From Lacticaseibacillus pantheris DSM 15945 = JCM 12539 = NBRC 106106 (GTDB lineage Bacteria > Bacillota > Bacilli > Lactobacillales > Lactobacillaceae), in contig NZ_BBAI01000010.1 of NCBI RefSeq assembly GCF_001311175.1, forward strand, positions 1 through 64,000: a stretch of DNA of 64,000 nucleotides, given 5' to 3'. Made by a program: the position numbers and the translations under genes. Numbering within the stretch: position 1 is the first letter of the stretch; every line of letters begins with the position of its first letter. The notes under the pieces are model-generated. The model did no database searches and had not been told where the DNA came from. It worked only from the letters and a program-made list of their open reading frames with translations. Positions 9,220 to 17,410 of the stretch are shown piece by piece.

Positions 9220-9254
9220 TCCGTTGCCGCATTGTTGCGGTAGCGGATTTTTTT
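9220..9254 (+). terminator. Terminator of the ThiD/PdxK gene
   Basis: TCCGTTGCCGC (9220-9230) pairs with GCGGTAGCGGA (9237-9247), with a 6-base loop and seven T. Confidence 0.85.
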
Positions 9255-9271
9255 GTTGACTGTGGTAAAAG

Positions 9272-9326
9272 TTTACTGAATTTTAGTAAAGAAAAGGTTT
9301 ACATTTTACTTCAATCAGTTTACAGT
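9272..9326 (+). promoter_or_regulatory. galR promoter with LacI/GalR-type operator
   Basis: TTTACA (9298-9303) and TACAGT (9321-9326) are 17 bases apart. Upstream, 9272-9290 is an inverted repeat of TTTACT and AGTAAA around seven bases, and further TTTAC half-sites lie within the promoter. This is consistent with autoregulation by the downstream LacI-family protein. Confidence 0.55.
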
Positions 9327-9351
9327 GAAATCATGTTAGGGGGGGAGCGCC

Positions 9352-10335
9352 ATCGCAACTTTGAAGGACATTGCTGAGCGGGCGTCGGTTTCTGTAGCGA
9401 CCGTCTCACGGGTATTAAGCGGCGACACGACGCTATCCGTCGGGGCGTCCACCAGGCAGCGAATTTTTGCCGCGGCTGAAGCTTTAAACTACACGAAACA
9501 TAAACGCCGGCAGTCGCAAAGTCGCGGTACTGTTGCTCTCATGCTGTGGTATACCGAGGCACAGGAGGACGGGGACTTGTATTACCGTTCCATTCGCTGG
9601 GGCGTCGAGAACGAGCTCGCTCGGCTGGGTTACCAGTTAACGCGAGTGTTTCCGGGGGAGGCATTACCGGCGGATCATGACATTACCGGGATAATTGCGG
9701 TGGGCAAGTATAGCGATGAGCAATTGGAGTCTATACGGCATCATTCAGTGCCCCTAGTGGTCGTTGATCAGGACGTCTTAGCTGCTGGTATTACTTGCGT
9801 GGTCCCGGACTTCGCCACTGCGGTGAAACAAGTGGCACAAAGATTTATCGGGGCAGGCCACCAACTGATGGGGATGATTGCCGGGCAGGAGCAGACCACT
9901 GACCATGTGACTTTGCACGACCCGCGGCCCGATTTATTCGTTAGGGCGGTTACGGACGGGAGTCGTGCCCAGCCGTTAGTGGCTACCGGGGAATTTTCAA
10001 CCGAAAGCGGGTACGCAACAATGCGGGCGTTGTTGCAAAGTACGCCCAGAGCGCAGGTGCCCACCGCCTTCTTTGTTGCCAACGACACCATGGCGATTGG
10101 GGCAATTAAGGCGTTGCAAGAAGCCGACCTGGAGGTGCCGGGTGACGTGACGGTGGTCGGTTTTGATGACCTGGCCATTGGTCGCTACCTGACGCCGGCC
10201 CTCAGTACCGTGCACGTCGCAACTCAGGAAATGGGGCGCATTGGGGTGCAAGCTTTGCACTCACTAATTGGTGACCAAATACAAACGCCCACCCGCACGA
10301 CGCTGGCTAGTACGCTCGTTAATCGGCAGAGTTAG
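9352..10335 (+). CDS. galR: LacI/GalR-family transcriptional regulator of galactose genes
   Basis: DNA-binding repressor of about 328 residues. The N-terminal LacI helix-turn-helix is TLKDIAERASVSVATVSRVL, followed by a periplasmic-binding-protein-like effector domain with the C-terminal motif GFDDLAIGRYLTPALSTV. It directly precedes galK by 29 bases, which supports a GalR assignment. The start is odd: the expected codon before Ala-Thr-Leu is ATC at 9352, well placed behind AGGGGGGGAG (9338-9347), while the only standard codon nearby is TTG at 9361 with poor spacing. Either a base error for ATG or a non-standard start is possible; I annotate from 9352. Confidence 0.85.
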   Translation: MATLKDIAERASVSVATVSRVLSGDTTLSVGASTRQRIFAAAEALNYTKHKRRQSQSRGTVALMLWYTEAQEDGDLYYRSIRWGVENELARLGYQLTRVFPGEALPADHDITGIIAVGKYSDEQLESIRHHSVPLVVVDQDVLAAGITCVVPDFATAVKQVAQRFIGAGHQLMGMIAGQEQTTDHVTLHDPRPDLFVRAVTDGSRAQPLVATGEFSTESGYATMRALLQSTPRAQVPTAFFVANDTMAIGAIKALQEADLEVPGDVTVVGFDDLAIGRYLTPALSTVHVATQEMGRIGVQALHSLIGDQIQTPTRTTLASTLVNRQS

Positions 10336-10363
10336 ATAAAACACACGATAAGGGGAATCGATT

Positions 10364-11539
10364 ATGGACACAAATGAACTGGTTGAAGGTTTTCAGCAGC
10401 AATTTGGCCACAGCGCGGACGCGACGTACTTTGCGCCGGGCCGGATTAATTTAATTGGTGAGTATACGGATTTCAACGGTGGTCACGTGTTCCCGTGTGC
10501 AATCAGTTTAGGGACCTACGCTACGGTGGGTGCCAATGACCAGGATGCGCTGCGCCTTTACTCCGCCAACTTTGCGGAGCGGGGTGTGATTGAGATTCCG
10601 TTGACCCAGATTGACACACCCAAAGAAGGGCAGTGGACCGACTACGTGAAGGGGATGGCGCGCGAACTCCTGGCGCATGGTGCTAAGTTAACTCACGGAT
10701 TGGACATATACATACAGGGCAACTTGCCGAATGGTGCGGGGCTGTCCTCATCCGCGTCGTTGGAGATGCTGACCGGGACGATTCTCCAGGCGGAGTTCGG
10801 CCTCAGCTTTGAACCCGTTGAGCTGGTCAAGATGGGTCAGCTAGTGGAGAATAATTACATTGGTGTGAACTCGGGCATCATGGACCAGTTTGCGGTAGAG
10901 ATGGGTCGCGCCCAGCACGCAACGTTTATGGATACGAACACGCTGGAGTATGAATCCGTACCTTTGGATTTGCAGGACAATGTCATTTTAATTATGAACA
11001 CCAACAAGCGTCGGGAACTGACCGATTCCAAATATAACGAGCGCCGGAGTGAATGTGAGGAAGCTTTAGCCCGGTTGCAGCGGCAATTGGATATACAAAG
11101 TTTGGGCGACCTGGATGAAAACACGTTTGACGAGTATAGCTACTTGATTTACGATGCCACGTTGATTAAGCGGGCGCGCCACGCGGTTGTAGAAAACCAA
11201 CGTACGATTTGGGCGGCGACGGCGCTTAAGGCGGGTGACCTAGAGCGGTTTAGTCGGTTAGTTTCGGCCTCTGGCGTCAGCTTAGCGTATGATTTTGAGG
11301 TCACTGGCGTTGAGTTGGATACGTTGGTCACGACGGCTTTGCAGCAGCCGGGAGTATTGGGAGCGCGGATGACGGGCGCCGGTTTTGGCGGCTGTGCAAT
11401 TGCAATTGTCAATAAGGATGCGGTTGCGGACGTCAAGCAGGCCGTCGGGGACCATTATCGCGATGTAGTGGGGTATGACGCGGACTTTTATGTGGCGGAG
11501 ATTGGGAACGGGCCGGAGAGAGCGCAGCAGGCCGTTTAG
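10364..11539 (+). CDS. galK: Galactokinase
   Basis: GHMP-family kinase that phosphorylates alpha-D-galactose with ATP in the Leloir pathway, 391 residues. The galactokinase signature [19 protein letters not shown] lies at about residues 25-43, the ATP-binding motif [14 protein letters not shown] at about 121-134 and the C-terminal [13 protein letters not shown] at about 336-348. ATG 10364 follows AAGGGG. The last residues (PERAQQAV) are encoded by the left end of a family A repeat, whose TAG (11537-11539) is the stop codon. The native C-terminus was therefore probably replaced when the element arrived. No galE or galM is adjacent. Confidence 0.95.
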   Translation: MDTNELVEGFQQQFGHSADATYFAPGRINLIGEYTDFNGGHVFPCAISLGTYATVGANDQDALRLYSANFAERGVIEIPLTQIDTPKEGQWTDYVKGMARELLAHGAKLTHGLDIYIQGNLPNGAGLSSSASLEMLTGTILQAEFGLSFEPVELVKMGQLVENNYIGVNSGIMDQFAVEMGRAQHATFMDTNTLEYESVPLDLQDNVILIMNTNKRRELTDSKYNERRSECEEALARLQRQLDIQSLGDLDENTFDEYSYLIYDATLIKRARHAVVENQRTIWAATALKAGDLERFSRLVSASGVSLAYDFEVTGVELDTLVTTALQQPGVLGARMTGAGFGGCAIAIVNKDAVADVKQAVGDHYRDVVGYDADFYVAEIGNGPERAQQAV

Positions 11540-11635
11540 AAAGCAGAGTCTAAGTAACTATCGCCGAAAGGCCCGGGTCTGGCCTTTTGGTGATAGTTAC
11601 TTAGACGTCGCTTTCTGGCCTGTGGAGCTCGTTTT
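11516..11635 (+). repeat. Long-hairpin repeat family A, full copy overlapping the galK 3' end
   Basis: The left arm AGCAGGCCGTTTAGAAAGC pairs with GCTTTCTGGCCTG. The inner variable arm TCTAAGTAACTATC pairs with GATAGTTACTTAGA, and the loop has GAAAGGCCCGGGTCTGGCC. It supplies the galK stop codon. Confidence 0.85.
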
Positions 11636-11869
11636 CATAAGCACGAATAACGGGGAAATGTGGTAGCATTCCCGGACCAGGTTGGTAAAGGCCCGGGTTT
11701 GGCCTTTTGGTTAGAGTTGCTTATGCGGCGTCTTCTGGGCTATGGAGCTCGTTTAAGGGAGAGAGCGCAGCAGGCCGTTTAGACGTCGCTTTCTGGCCTG
11801 TGGAGCTCGTTTTCATAAGCACGAATAACGGGGAAATGTGGTAGCATTCCCGGACCAGATTGGTAAAGG
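11601..11869 (+). repeat. Direct duplication and rearranged family A fragments between galK and galT
   Basis: About 90 bases at 11601-11691 recur at 11779-11869 with one difference visible. A right half-element lies at 11687-11755. At 11757-11812 is an element whose left and right outer arms are fused without the hairpin core. The duplicated unit carries a small hairpin (CGGGGAAATG / CATTCCCGG) just upstream of galT. Confidence 0.75.
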
Positions 11870-11885
11870 TCCACACGGTGGAAGG

Positions 11886-13359
11886 ATGTGCGAATTGAGA
11901 ACTGCAGTTGACCGGCATGGTGAATATATTTTGGCAACCAACCCGCAGTACACGGAGATGGATCGTGTGTATTTAACGAATCGTATTCTCGGGATGGTTG
12001 GTGATGCTGCGGCGGATGTGCCTGGTAAAGACGACGCGCTCGCTAATTTGGATGCGCTCATCGACGCGGCGGTTGTTAATGGCGTCATTGATGATGCGCA
12101 ATCGGCACGGGCTATTTTGGGCTCTAGACTGATGGACCTTGCTACGCCAACGCCAAGCGGAGTGAACAGTACCTTTAATGATAAATATCAGGATAGTCCC
12201 CAAGCCGCAACGGATTGGTTCTACAGTTTATCACGGGCCAATAATTATATTCAGACGCGGGCAATCGCGCAAAACGTTGCATTCCGTACACCGACGGAGT
12301 TTGGCGATTTGGAAATCACCATTAACCTGTCCAAGCCGGAAAAGGATCCCCGCGATATTGCGGCCGCGGCCCGGCAACAGCAAAGTGGTTACCCGGCGTG
12401 CCAACTTTGCCTTGAAAATGAGGGCTATGCTGGGCGGGCTGATTTTCCTGCCCGGTCGAATCACCGTATTGTGCGTTTTGAATTGGGCGGGCAAACGTGG
12501 GGGCTGCAGTATTCGCCGTACGCCTATTTCAGTGAGCACGCCATTTTTCTGGATGCAGTCCACGAGCCCATGCATATCAACGCGCGCACGTTTACGAATT
12601 TGCTCGATATTGTGACGTGGTTGCCACACTACTTTGCGGGGTCCAACGCTGACCTCCCGATTGTCGGTGGCTCAATGTTGGCACACGAACATTATCAGGG
12701 CGGGCGCCATACGATGCCCATGCGGTGGCCAAAGTTGAGCGGGTAATCGACCTGCCGGATTATGCCGACGTACAAGCGGGAATTTTAAATTGGCCGATGA
12801 GTGTGATTCGCCTGACGTCAGCCAATCGGAGCAGTATTGCTGCTGCCGCGGAACATATTCGCGCGGTGTGGGCCGAATATTCTGATCCCGCCGTGGATAT
12901 TCTCGCTGTGACTGACGACGGCACTAAACATCACACCGTGACTCCGATTGCGCGGCGTATGGGGGATGATTACCAGCTGGATATTGTCTTGCGCGATAAT
13001 CAGACGTCAGCGAAATATCCGGATGGTATTTTCCACCCACACCAGGATGTTCAGCACATCAAAAGGGAAAATATCGGCCTGATCGAAGTGATGGGACTGG
13101 CTATTTTACCAGCCGTTTGTTGTCCGAGATGGATGAGGTGCGCAAATACCTGTTGGGTGAACCGAACCACATGGCGGTAATGCACCAAGAGTGGGCGGAC
13201 CAGCTACGGGAACAGTACACGTGGACTGCCGATAACGCTGAGACCCAATTGCAGCAGGCCATCGGGCACGTGTTTGCGCGCGTATTGGCGGATGCCGGCG
13301 TGTTCAAGCGGACGGACAAGGGACGTAAGGCGTTTGGGCGGTTTGTTGATCAGTTGTAG
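11886..13359 (+). CDS. galT: UTP-hexose-1-phosphate uridylyltransferase, Firmicutes type (two frameshifts)
   Basis: Leloir-pathway enzyme that transfers UMP between UDP-glucose and galactose-1-phosphate. It belongs to the long GalT class of Gram-positives (about 490 residues). Visible motifs are [12 protein letters not shown] near the N-terminus, [15 protein letters not shown] with the metal-binding-type CxxC, and the active-site region [15 protein letters not shown]. The frame changes near 12705 and near 13110, and both repairs restore one continuous protein ending in AFGRFVDQL. The ATG at 11886 is the likely start, but the upstream DNA is rearranged repeat sequence, so the first residues may not be native. 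The ribosome site is weak. A terminator follows. Confidence 0.9.
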
Positions 13360-13395
13360 ATGAAACTAACGGTTTATAGCACAATGGATAAAGGT

Positions 13396-13435
13396 AACGC
13401 CCACTGCAAGGTTGTTTGACTTTGCGGCGGGCGTT
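13396..13435 (+). terminator. galT terminator
   Basis: AACGCCC (13396-13402) pairs with GGGCGTT (13429-13435) around an inner GCAA/TTGC stem, followed by T-rich sequence. Confidence 0.75.
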
Positions 13436-13465
13436 TTTGCTTTTTTTTCTGTTGAGCATTGGTAG

Positions 13466-13494
13466 TTGAGAGTACCAGTGGAGTGTGCTACTAT
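13466..13494 (+). promoter_or_regulatory. Promoter upstream of the structured repeat pair
   Basis: TTGAGA (13466-13471), a 17-base spacer, a TG one base before the -10, and TACTAT (13489-13494). Predicted transcription starts at about 13500, exactly where the family B element begins, and no protein gene follows for almost 1 kb. Confidence 0.6.
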
Positions 13495-13498
13495 GCGA

Positions 13499-13604
13499 GG
13501 TCTGACTGCGGTCAAATCAGTAAACGCTCCAGTCTCTCGGCTGTGCTTTGCACACTGGCCTTGCAATTAGCAGACCCTAAGCGATGGGGCACACAACTGA
13601 CTGG
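13499..13604 (+). ncRNA. Structured element family B, divergent copy
   Basis: It begins GGTCTGACTGCGGTCAAA and CAGTAAACGC like the other copies and keeps CAGTCTCTCGG and the GTGCTTTGCAC hairpin. The terminal hairpin has degenerated. It lies directly behind the promoter at 13466-13494. Whether the family is an RNA gene or a DNA-level repeat is not settled. Confidence 0.5.
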
Positions 13605-13707
13605 GGTCTGACCACTATCAAGTCAGTAAACGCTACAGTCTCTCGGCGGTGCTTACGCACAGCCTCCGAGTAGCACTCCCTAAGCGCTAAAGCGCAAAGG
13701 GACTGCG
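13605..13707 (+). ncRNA. Structured element family B, copy 2
   Basis: Sequence blocks are GGTCTGACC, AGTAAACGC, CTCTCGGCGGTGC / GCACAGCCTCCGAG (hairpin) and CTCCCTAAGCGC-TAAA-GCGC with GGGACT. It is followed by an A-run and a hairpin that is a terminator for the opposite strand. Confidence 0.6.
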
Positions 13708-13711
13708 TAGA

Positions 13712-13861
13712 AAAAAAATAGGCCCCGTCGTCCGAACGGGGCCTCAAATGAGGGAGGTGTGGAATCTGGGAATTCCACAGTTATGAAGAAGAGGTAGCAG
13801 ATGAGGTTCTGGGTTCCTCATCTCTACACTCATTATACTAGTCGCTAATTGTGAAGATTTT
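13712..13861 (-). ncRNA. Putative minus-strand small RNA with C-rich loops (copy a)
   Basis: On the minus strand a TATAAT (13832-13837) leads into a region of two hairpins (GATGAGG / CCTCATC and TGTGGAAT / ATTCCACA, with loops AACCCAGAA and TCCCAG). A strong terminator follows (GGCCCCG / CGGGGCC then nine-base T-rich run, 13713-13742). The upstream block CTTCACAATTAGC is shared with the second locus at 14345-14361. No standard -35 is seen. The plus strand shows no good reading frame here. Confidence 0.4.
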
Positions 13862-14082
13862 GCGGTGGTTTTTTTGTTAATTTGCGATAAATATCGTTGT
13901 TGGACAAAATATGCAAGGAATAATTGCAGATTTATACCGCTTGAGGGGTAGCGGGGAAATTTTCCTGATTAGTTAGGAGATGGTGCTATTTTCTTTCTGG
14001 ATTTTTGGCTAAGTAGAGAAAGATGATTTGTTCGTATTTACCCTCGAAGTCGTCTTTACATGACTGGGCACTCTGCCTTGTG
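13862..14082. other. AT-rich spacer in the non-coding island
   Basis: No gene or clear structure is seen. A T-rich, A-rich stretch lies at 13860-14000, and TTTACA at 14055-14060 upstream of the next family B copy has no convincing -10. Confidence 0.35.
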
Positions 14083-14183
14083 GGATTTGACTGCTGTCAA
14101 ACCAGTAAACGCCACAGTCTCTCGGCGGTGCTTTGCACAGCCTCCGAGTGGCAGTCCCTAAGCGCTAAAGCGCTAAGGGACTA
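14083..14183 (+). ncRNA. Structured element family B, copy 3
   Basis: The best-preserved copy: TGACTGCTGTCA mini-hairpin, CAGTAAACGCCACAGTCTC, hairpin CTCGGCGGTGC / GCACAGCCTCCGAG, then AGTCCCTAAGCGC-TAAA-GCGCTAAGGGACT. It is followed by an A-run and an opposite-strand terminator. Confidence 0.6.
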
Positions 14184-14189
14184 CTCAAA

Positions 14190-14361
14190 AAGACTGCCGG
14201 GGGTTGAGCCGACAGTCCATGGAGTAAGGGTCTGTTGACCGGCGGGTAAACCGGCCAACTATTTTACTTTGGAGGAGTAAAATGAAAAAAAGTTGGGTTG
14301 GGTATCGGGATAAGTATTGCCTCATCTCGATGGTCCCTATATTAGCGGCTAATTGTGAAGA
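14190..14361 (-). ncRNA. Putative minus-strand small RNA with anti-Shine-Dalgarno loop (copy b)
   Basis: Minus strand: conserved block CTTCACAATTAGC, then hairpins ATTTTACT-CCTCCAA-AGTAAAAT (CCUCC in the loop) and TTGGCCGG / CCGGTCAA. A terminator GACTGTCGG / CCGGCAGTC with TTTTT follows. The layout parallels the locus at 13712-13861. On the plus strand the same DNA also offers a GGAGG and ATG (14282) opening a 36-codon frame, so strand and nature remain open. Confidence 0.4.
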
Positions 14362-14392
14362 AAGTGTGACGAAAACAACACAGACATTTTAA
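14282..14392 (+). CDS. Possible 36-residue peptide (alternative reading of the locus)
   Basis: ATG 14282 lies behind GGAGG with good spacing and opens a 36-codon frame beginning MKKSWVGYRDKY and ending in TTQTF. The ribosome site sits in the loop of the hairpin ATTTTACT / AGTAAAAT. It has no recognisable homology and no plus-strand promoter, and it competes with the minus-strand RNA interpretation. The related locus at 13783 begins ATGAAGAAGAGG but stops after four codons, which argues against a conserved peptide. Confidence 0.25.
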   Translation: MKKSWVGYRDKYCLISMVPILAANCEESVTKTTQTF

Positions 14393-14438
14393 AAGAATGT
14401 AAAGACGCGCAAATAATCCTGTGGGTTTACTATAAGTG

Positions 14439-14467
14439 TTGCTTTTGGAACCGCTTTCCGCTATTCT
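14439..14467 (+). promoter_or_regulatory. Promoter of the Fe-S-family gene
   Basis: TTGCTT (14439-14444) and TATTCT (14462-14467) with a 17-base spacer, 20 bases before the ATG. Confidence 0.6.
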
Positions 14468-14487
14468 TTTGGCAAGAGGTGATTAAT

Positions 14488-14847
14488 ATGGAAATTCGTT
14501 TTGATGACGCTACTAGCAAGTTTATTCAAGACCGCCTGGGTGACAACAAGCTATTGCTGACCTTTGAAGACGGTGTTGGGCCTTACTCTCAACATGCCAT
14601 GATGCACATGCAGACCCAATTTACCGTTAACATCGTCAAACCCGATGCGGATACTAGCGATTACGATCTCACCATCAACAGTAACCTCGGTCCCGTCTTG
14701 GTCAAAGGGTACTCCTCTGACTATCTGGACCCACACCTGTCACTGCACAATAACGCTAGTGATGGTAGCTGGTCGCTCCATGGCGACGTCGGCGTTCTTG
14801 ACGATGATGTGCATTTCATCGACTTTATTACTAACGAACGTAAGTAA
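14488..14847 (+). CDS. Iron-sulfur cluster biosynthesis family (HesB-like) protein, YneR type
   Basis: 119-residue soluble protein of the HesB/IscA-like superfamily as found in lactobacilli. FEDGVGPYS, SNLGPVLVKGY and LDPHLSLH match the conserved spine of the YneR-like group. The cysteines that bind clusters in true IscA proteins are absent, as is common in this branch, so a direct scaffold role is doubtful. ATG 14488 is preferred over the GTG at 14479 because AGAGGTGA (14475-14482) covers the latter. It is monocistronic, with its own promoter. Confidence 0.75.
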   Translation: MEIRFDDATSKFIQDRLGDNKLLLTFEDGVGPYSQHAMMHMQTQFTVNIVKPDADTSDYDLTINSNLGPVLVKGYSSDYLDPHLSLHNNASDGSWSLHGDVGVLDDDVHFIDFITNERK

Positions 14848-14933
14848 TTTTCTAATGAAAATATTAATTAGGGTGGACTTTGTGCGCTTGTGCGGTAGAA
14901 TCATGACGACTAATAATTTCGGAGGCCGTTTTG

Positions 14934-15352
14934 ATGGTTGAGTATATGTTTGAGCGTGGGTTGAACATCCATGAAATTAAGGCACTGTATGGCGGTGCTG
15001 GTTGGCAAGCGGAGGCGGACAACGCCGCGACTTTGGCCGAAGGGTTGGCTAACTCAACGGTGATGACCGCGCGTGACAACGGTCGGCTTGTGGGATGGTG
15101 CGTGGCGTCTCCGACATGCACACCGTGTTGCTGCTGGATCAACTGGTCGTTCTGCCTGAATACCAGGAAGATGGTGTTGATGCCCACTTGCTACAGGAAA
15201 TGATCGAGTACTTCCGGCAGGTAGAAAGCATCGTGGCGGTTGGTCATGACGATCACTTGAACCGTCTACTGCAAGACAACGGGTTTCGTGCCGGCGATGA
15301 AAAGAGCCCGTGCCTTATTCGGCCTAAACAGCTCGTTGAAACTGATTTTTAA
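14934..15352 (+). CDS. GNAT-family N-acetyltransferase (frameshift near 15105)
   Basis: A small acyl-CoA-dependent acetyltransferase of about 139 residues after repair. The N-terminal half contains GRLVGWCVA. After the frame change near 15105 the typical GNAT core continues as VLLLDQLVVLPEYQEDGVDAHL, where LVVLPEYQ precedes the acetyl-CoA pyrophosphate loop, although the usual R/QxxGxG/A motif is replaced by QEDGVDA. The ATG at 14934 follows GGAGG at 14921-14925. The substrate is unknown and the gene stands alone. Confidence 0.75.
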
Positions 15353-15379
15353 CGCATAAAGGCAACCTAGATTGACATG

Positions 15380-15437
15380 CGAAAAAGGGACTGACGCACA
15401 TCTTCCGTGTACGGAGGGTGTGGGTCAGTCCCTTTGT
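15380..15437. terminator. Bidirectional terminator between the GNAT and alcohol dehydrogenase genes
   Basis: AAAGGGACTGAC pairs with GTCAGTCCCTTT around an inner stem, with A- and T-rich flanks on both sides. It serves convergent genes. Confidence 0.8.
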
Positions 15438-15454
15438 TTTGCTCTCAACCACTA

Positions 15455-16478
15455 TTACTCCCAGCCACCACTGACCACTACTTTGCCGGCGGTATGGCCG
15501 GTTTCCACCGCGGCAGTAGCCTCGCGGAGGTTGTCAACGGTAATGGGTGTCAGGTTCGTGGTGACGTCGCTGGTAATCGTGCCCGCCGCCAGTAATCCGG
15601 CCAGCCGCAACAGGATGGCTCCCTGGGAATCGAGGTCTACCTGGTTGTCAGTCTTGGCGAACATGTACTCAAAGTCGAGGCTGGCGGCCTTGTTCTTGAG
15701 CAACGTGACGTCCAGTGGTGCGGTCGGAGTCACTAGCGCACCGACGTGTCCCAAAGGTGCAACCAGTTTGGTCGCCGGCATAATGTAGGGTTCAGTCTGG
15801 TGGAGGATGGCCACGCCGTCCACGGTGGCAAAGCCGGCCCGCTGGACGCTCTCGATGAGGTTGTCATGATAATCAACCGCCACGTCCACGTGGTGTTGTT
15901 GTAGCCAGTCAAAGTGGCGTGGGCTGGCCGTCGCGATGACTTTGAGCCCGGCCCAGTGCGCTAGCTGGGCCATCATGGATCCGACACCGCCCGCCCCGTT
16001 AATGATGAGCAGACTTTGCCCCGCGTTAGCACCGGCATCGGGGAGGAAGCCCATCCGTTCAAAGAGGAGTTCCCAGGCCGTGAGCCCCACCAGTGGCAAA
16101 GCCGCGAGGGCCGCATCGTCAGGACCCGCCGGCGCTTTGGCCGCGATGCGCGCATCCACCACGTGGTAACGCTGATTGGCACCGGGGCGCGTGGTTGTAC
16201 CGGCGTAGAGCACCCGGTCGCCCACGTGAAAGCCCGTGACCTGATGACCTGTTGCAACGATGGTTCCGGTAGCGTCGTAGCCCTGAATGGTCGGTTCCTC
16301 GGACTCGGATATGTTGACGCGTAGCTTAGTATCAATAGGGTTGACGCTGACCGCCTGCACTGCGACCACTAAGTCCATGGGGCCGGCGGTCGGCATGGGC
16401 AAGTCTACATACTGCAATGCGTCTGGGTCAGTGAGTGGAAGTCCGGCGTAGAAGCCGATACCGATGTTTTTTTGTCAT
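15455..16478 (-). CDS. Zinc-type alcohol dehydrogenase-like oxidoreductase (quinone oxidoreductase family, N-terminal frameshift)
   Basis: NAD(P)H-dependent medium-chain reductase of about 340 residues. The start ATG at 16478 gives MTKN once one base is removed from the seven-T run at 16467-16473, and continues into IGIGFYAGLPLTD. VQAVSVNPIDTKLR and YDATGTIVATG are typical of the QOR/zinc-binding ADH family of lactobacilli. LLIINGAGGVGSMMAQLA is the GxGxxG-type NADPH-binding loop (about residues 155-172). The catalytic-zinc cysteines of true ADHs are not evident. The probable role is reduction of quinones or enones. Monocistronic. Confidence 0.85.
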
Positions 16479-16631
16479 GGTGCTCTCCTTTGCTTGGTGA
16501 GAAGTGTTGTTTACGGTGGTCTGAAACGGATGCTGGATTGCTGAATTTTGTGGGCAAAAACTTTGATTGTGGCTATCTTAATTAGCTTGGTGGGGAATGC
16601 TGCCGTGCGCCTGCGTTAGTCGTGATTACTG

Positions 16632-16690
16632 AAATGGGTTGCGCAAGGCAGAAAGCGACGCATAAGGTACTATCACCAAAAGGCCAAGTG
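16632..16690 (-). repeat. Family A half-element, inverted orientation
   Basis: AAGGCAGAAAGC, CATAAG, TACTATCACC and AAAAGGCC match the complement of the right half of full copies. The left half is missing. Confidence 0.7.
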
Positions 16691-16751
16691 CAGGGTGTAA
16701 TCAACTTGGTGGGGGAATGCTGCGGCGCTTCCACGTTAGTCGTGCTTATTG

Positions 16752-16870
16752 AAACGAGCTCCGCCCCGCAGAAACTTGCGCGTAACCCGCTACGGCAATG
16801 AAGCCAAGCCCGGGCTTCACCGCCGTAGCAAGTTACACTCCAGTTTCTGAACGCGGGGCTCCGCTCTCTC
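16752..16870 (-). repeat. Long-hairpin repeat family A, full copy
   Basis: AACGAGCTCCGCCCCGCAGAAA at one end and TTTCTGAACGCGGGGCTCCGC at the other. Inner arms GCTACGGC / GCCGTAGC and a GAAGCC / GGCTTC tip differ from other copies but remain paired. About 60 bases of flanking sequence (GGGAATGCTGC and CGTGCTTATTG blocks) occur twice, at 16580-16640 and 16700-16755. Confidence 0.8.
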
Positions 16871-16957
16871 CAAATATTTAAAACTCATTACAAACTCCCC
16901 CAAGCCGTGCGTGTCACCCCAATGTTTGGTACACTTTGCCTTAACGAGGTGAAACAA

Positions 16958-17371
16958 ATGAGTAAACACGCTGCACATACAACTGTCAATAACACTAAAA
17001 AGAGCGCCCGGAATATTGTCATCGCCATGATCGTCGTGGCCCTGATTGTCATCACCGGTTGCTGGTACGCCACCACCCCTAGCACCTTCATGGAAAAGTG
17101 GAGCACCATCAGCTTCGGCGTCATCTTTACCTTTAGCATCATGGTCCTGACCGTCCTCGATGGCCGTGCCCGCTCCCGTGGCGTACGCTTCCTCGTCGAC
17201 TGGGTCGGTGGCACCGTCTTGCTGGTGTTAGCGCATGTTTACATGATTGGCATCACCTGGGAATGGAAGTTCCTCGGCTACGGCACCCTAGCAATCGCCA
17301 TCCTGGCCTTGATTGCCGCCTGGAGCCTCAAACCACTCGCCATCAAGCGTGAATTTGAAGACGCAGAATAA
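16958..17371 (+). CDS. Hypothetical four-helix membrane protein, 137 aa
   Basis: I do not recognise a family. After a short polar N-terminus the sequence has four hydrophobic segments, including NIVIAMIVVALIVITGCWY and ISFGVIFTFSIMVLTVL, separated by basic loops (DGRARSRGVRF), and a charged tail KREFEDAE. The ATG at 16958 follows CGAGGTGA. It is preceded by repeat sequence and followed at once by a terminator, so it is monocistronic. Confidence 0.6.
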   Translation: MSKHAAHTTVNNTKKSARNIVIAMIVVALIVITGCWYATTPSTFMEKWSTISFGVIFTFSIMVLTVLDGRARSRGVRFLVDWVGGTVLLVLAHVYMIGITWEWKFLGYGTLAIAILALIAAWSLKPLAIKREFEDAE

Positions 17372-17381
17372 TTGAATTGCC

Positions 17382-17410
17382 GGACGCCCGTACCAATGGG
17401 CGTCCTTTTT
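17382..17410 (+). terminator. Terminator of the membrane protein gene
   Basis: GGACGCCC (17382-17389) pairs with GGGCGTCC (17398-17405), followed by five T. Confidence 0.85.
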
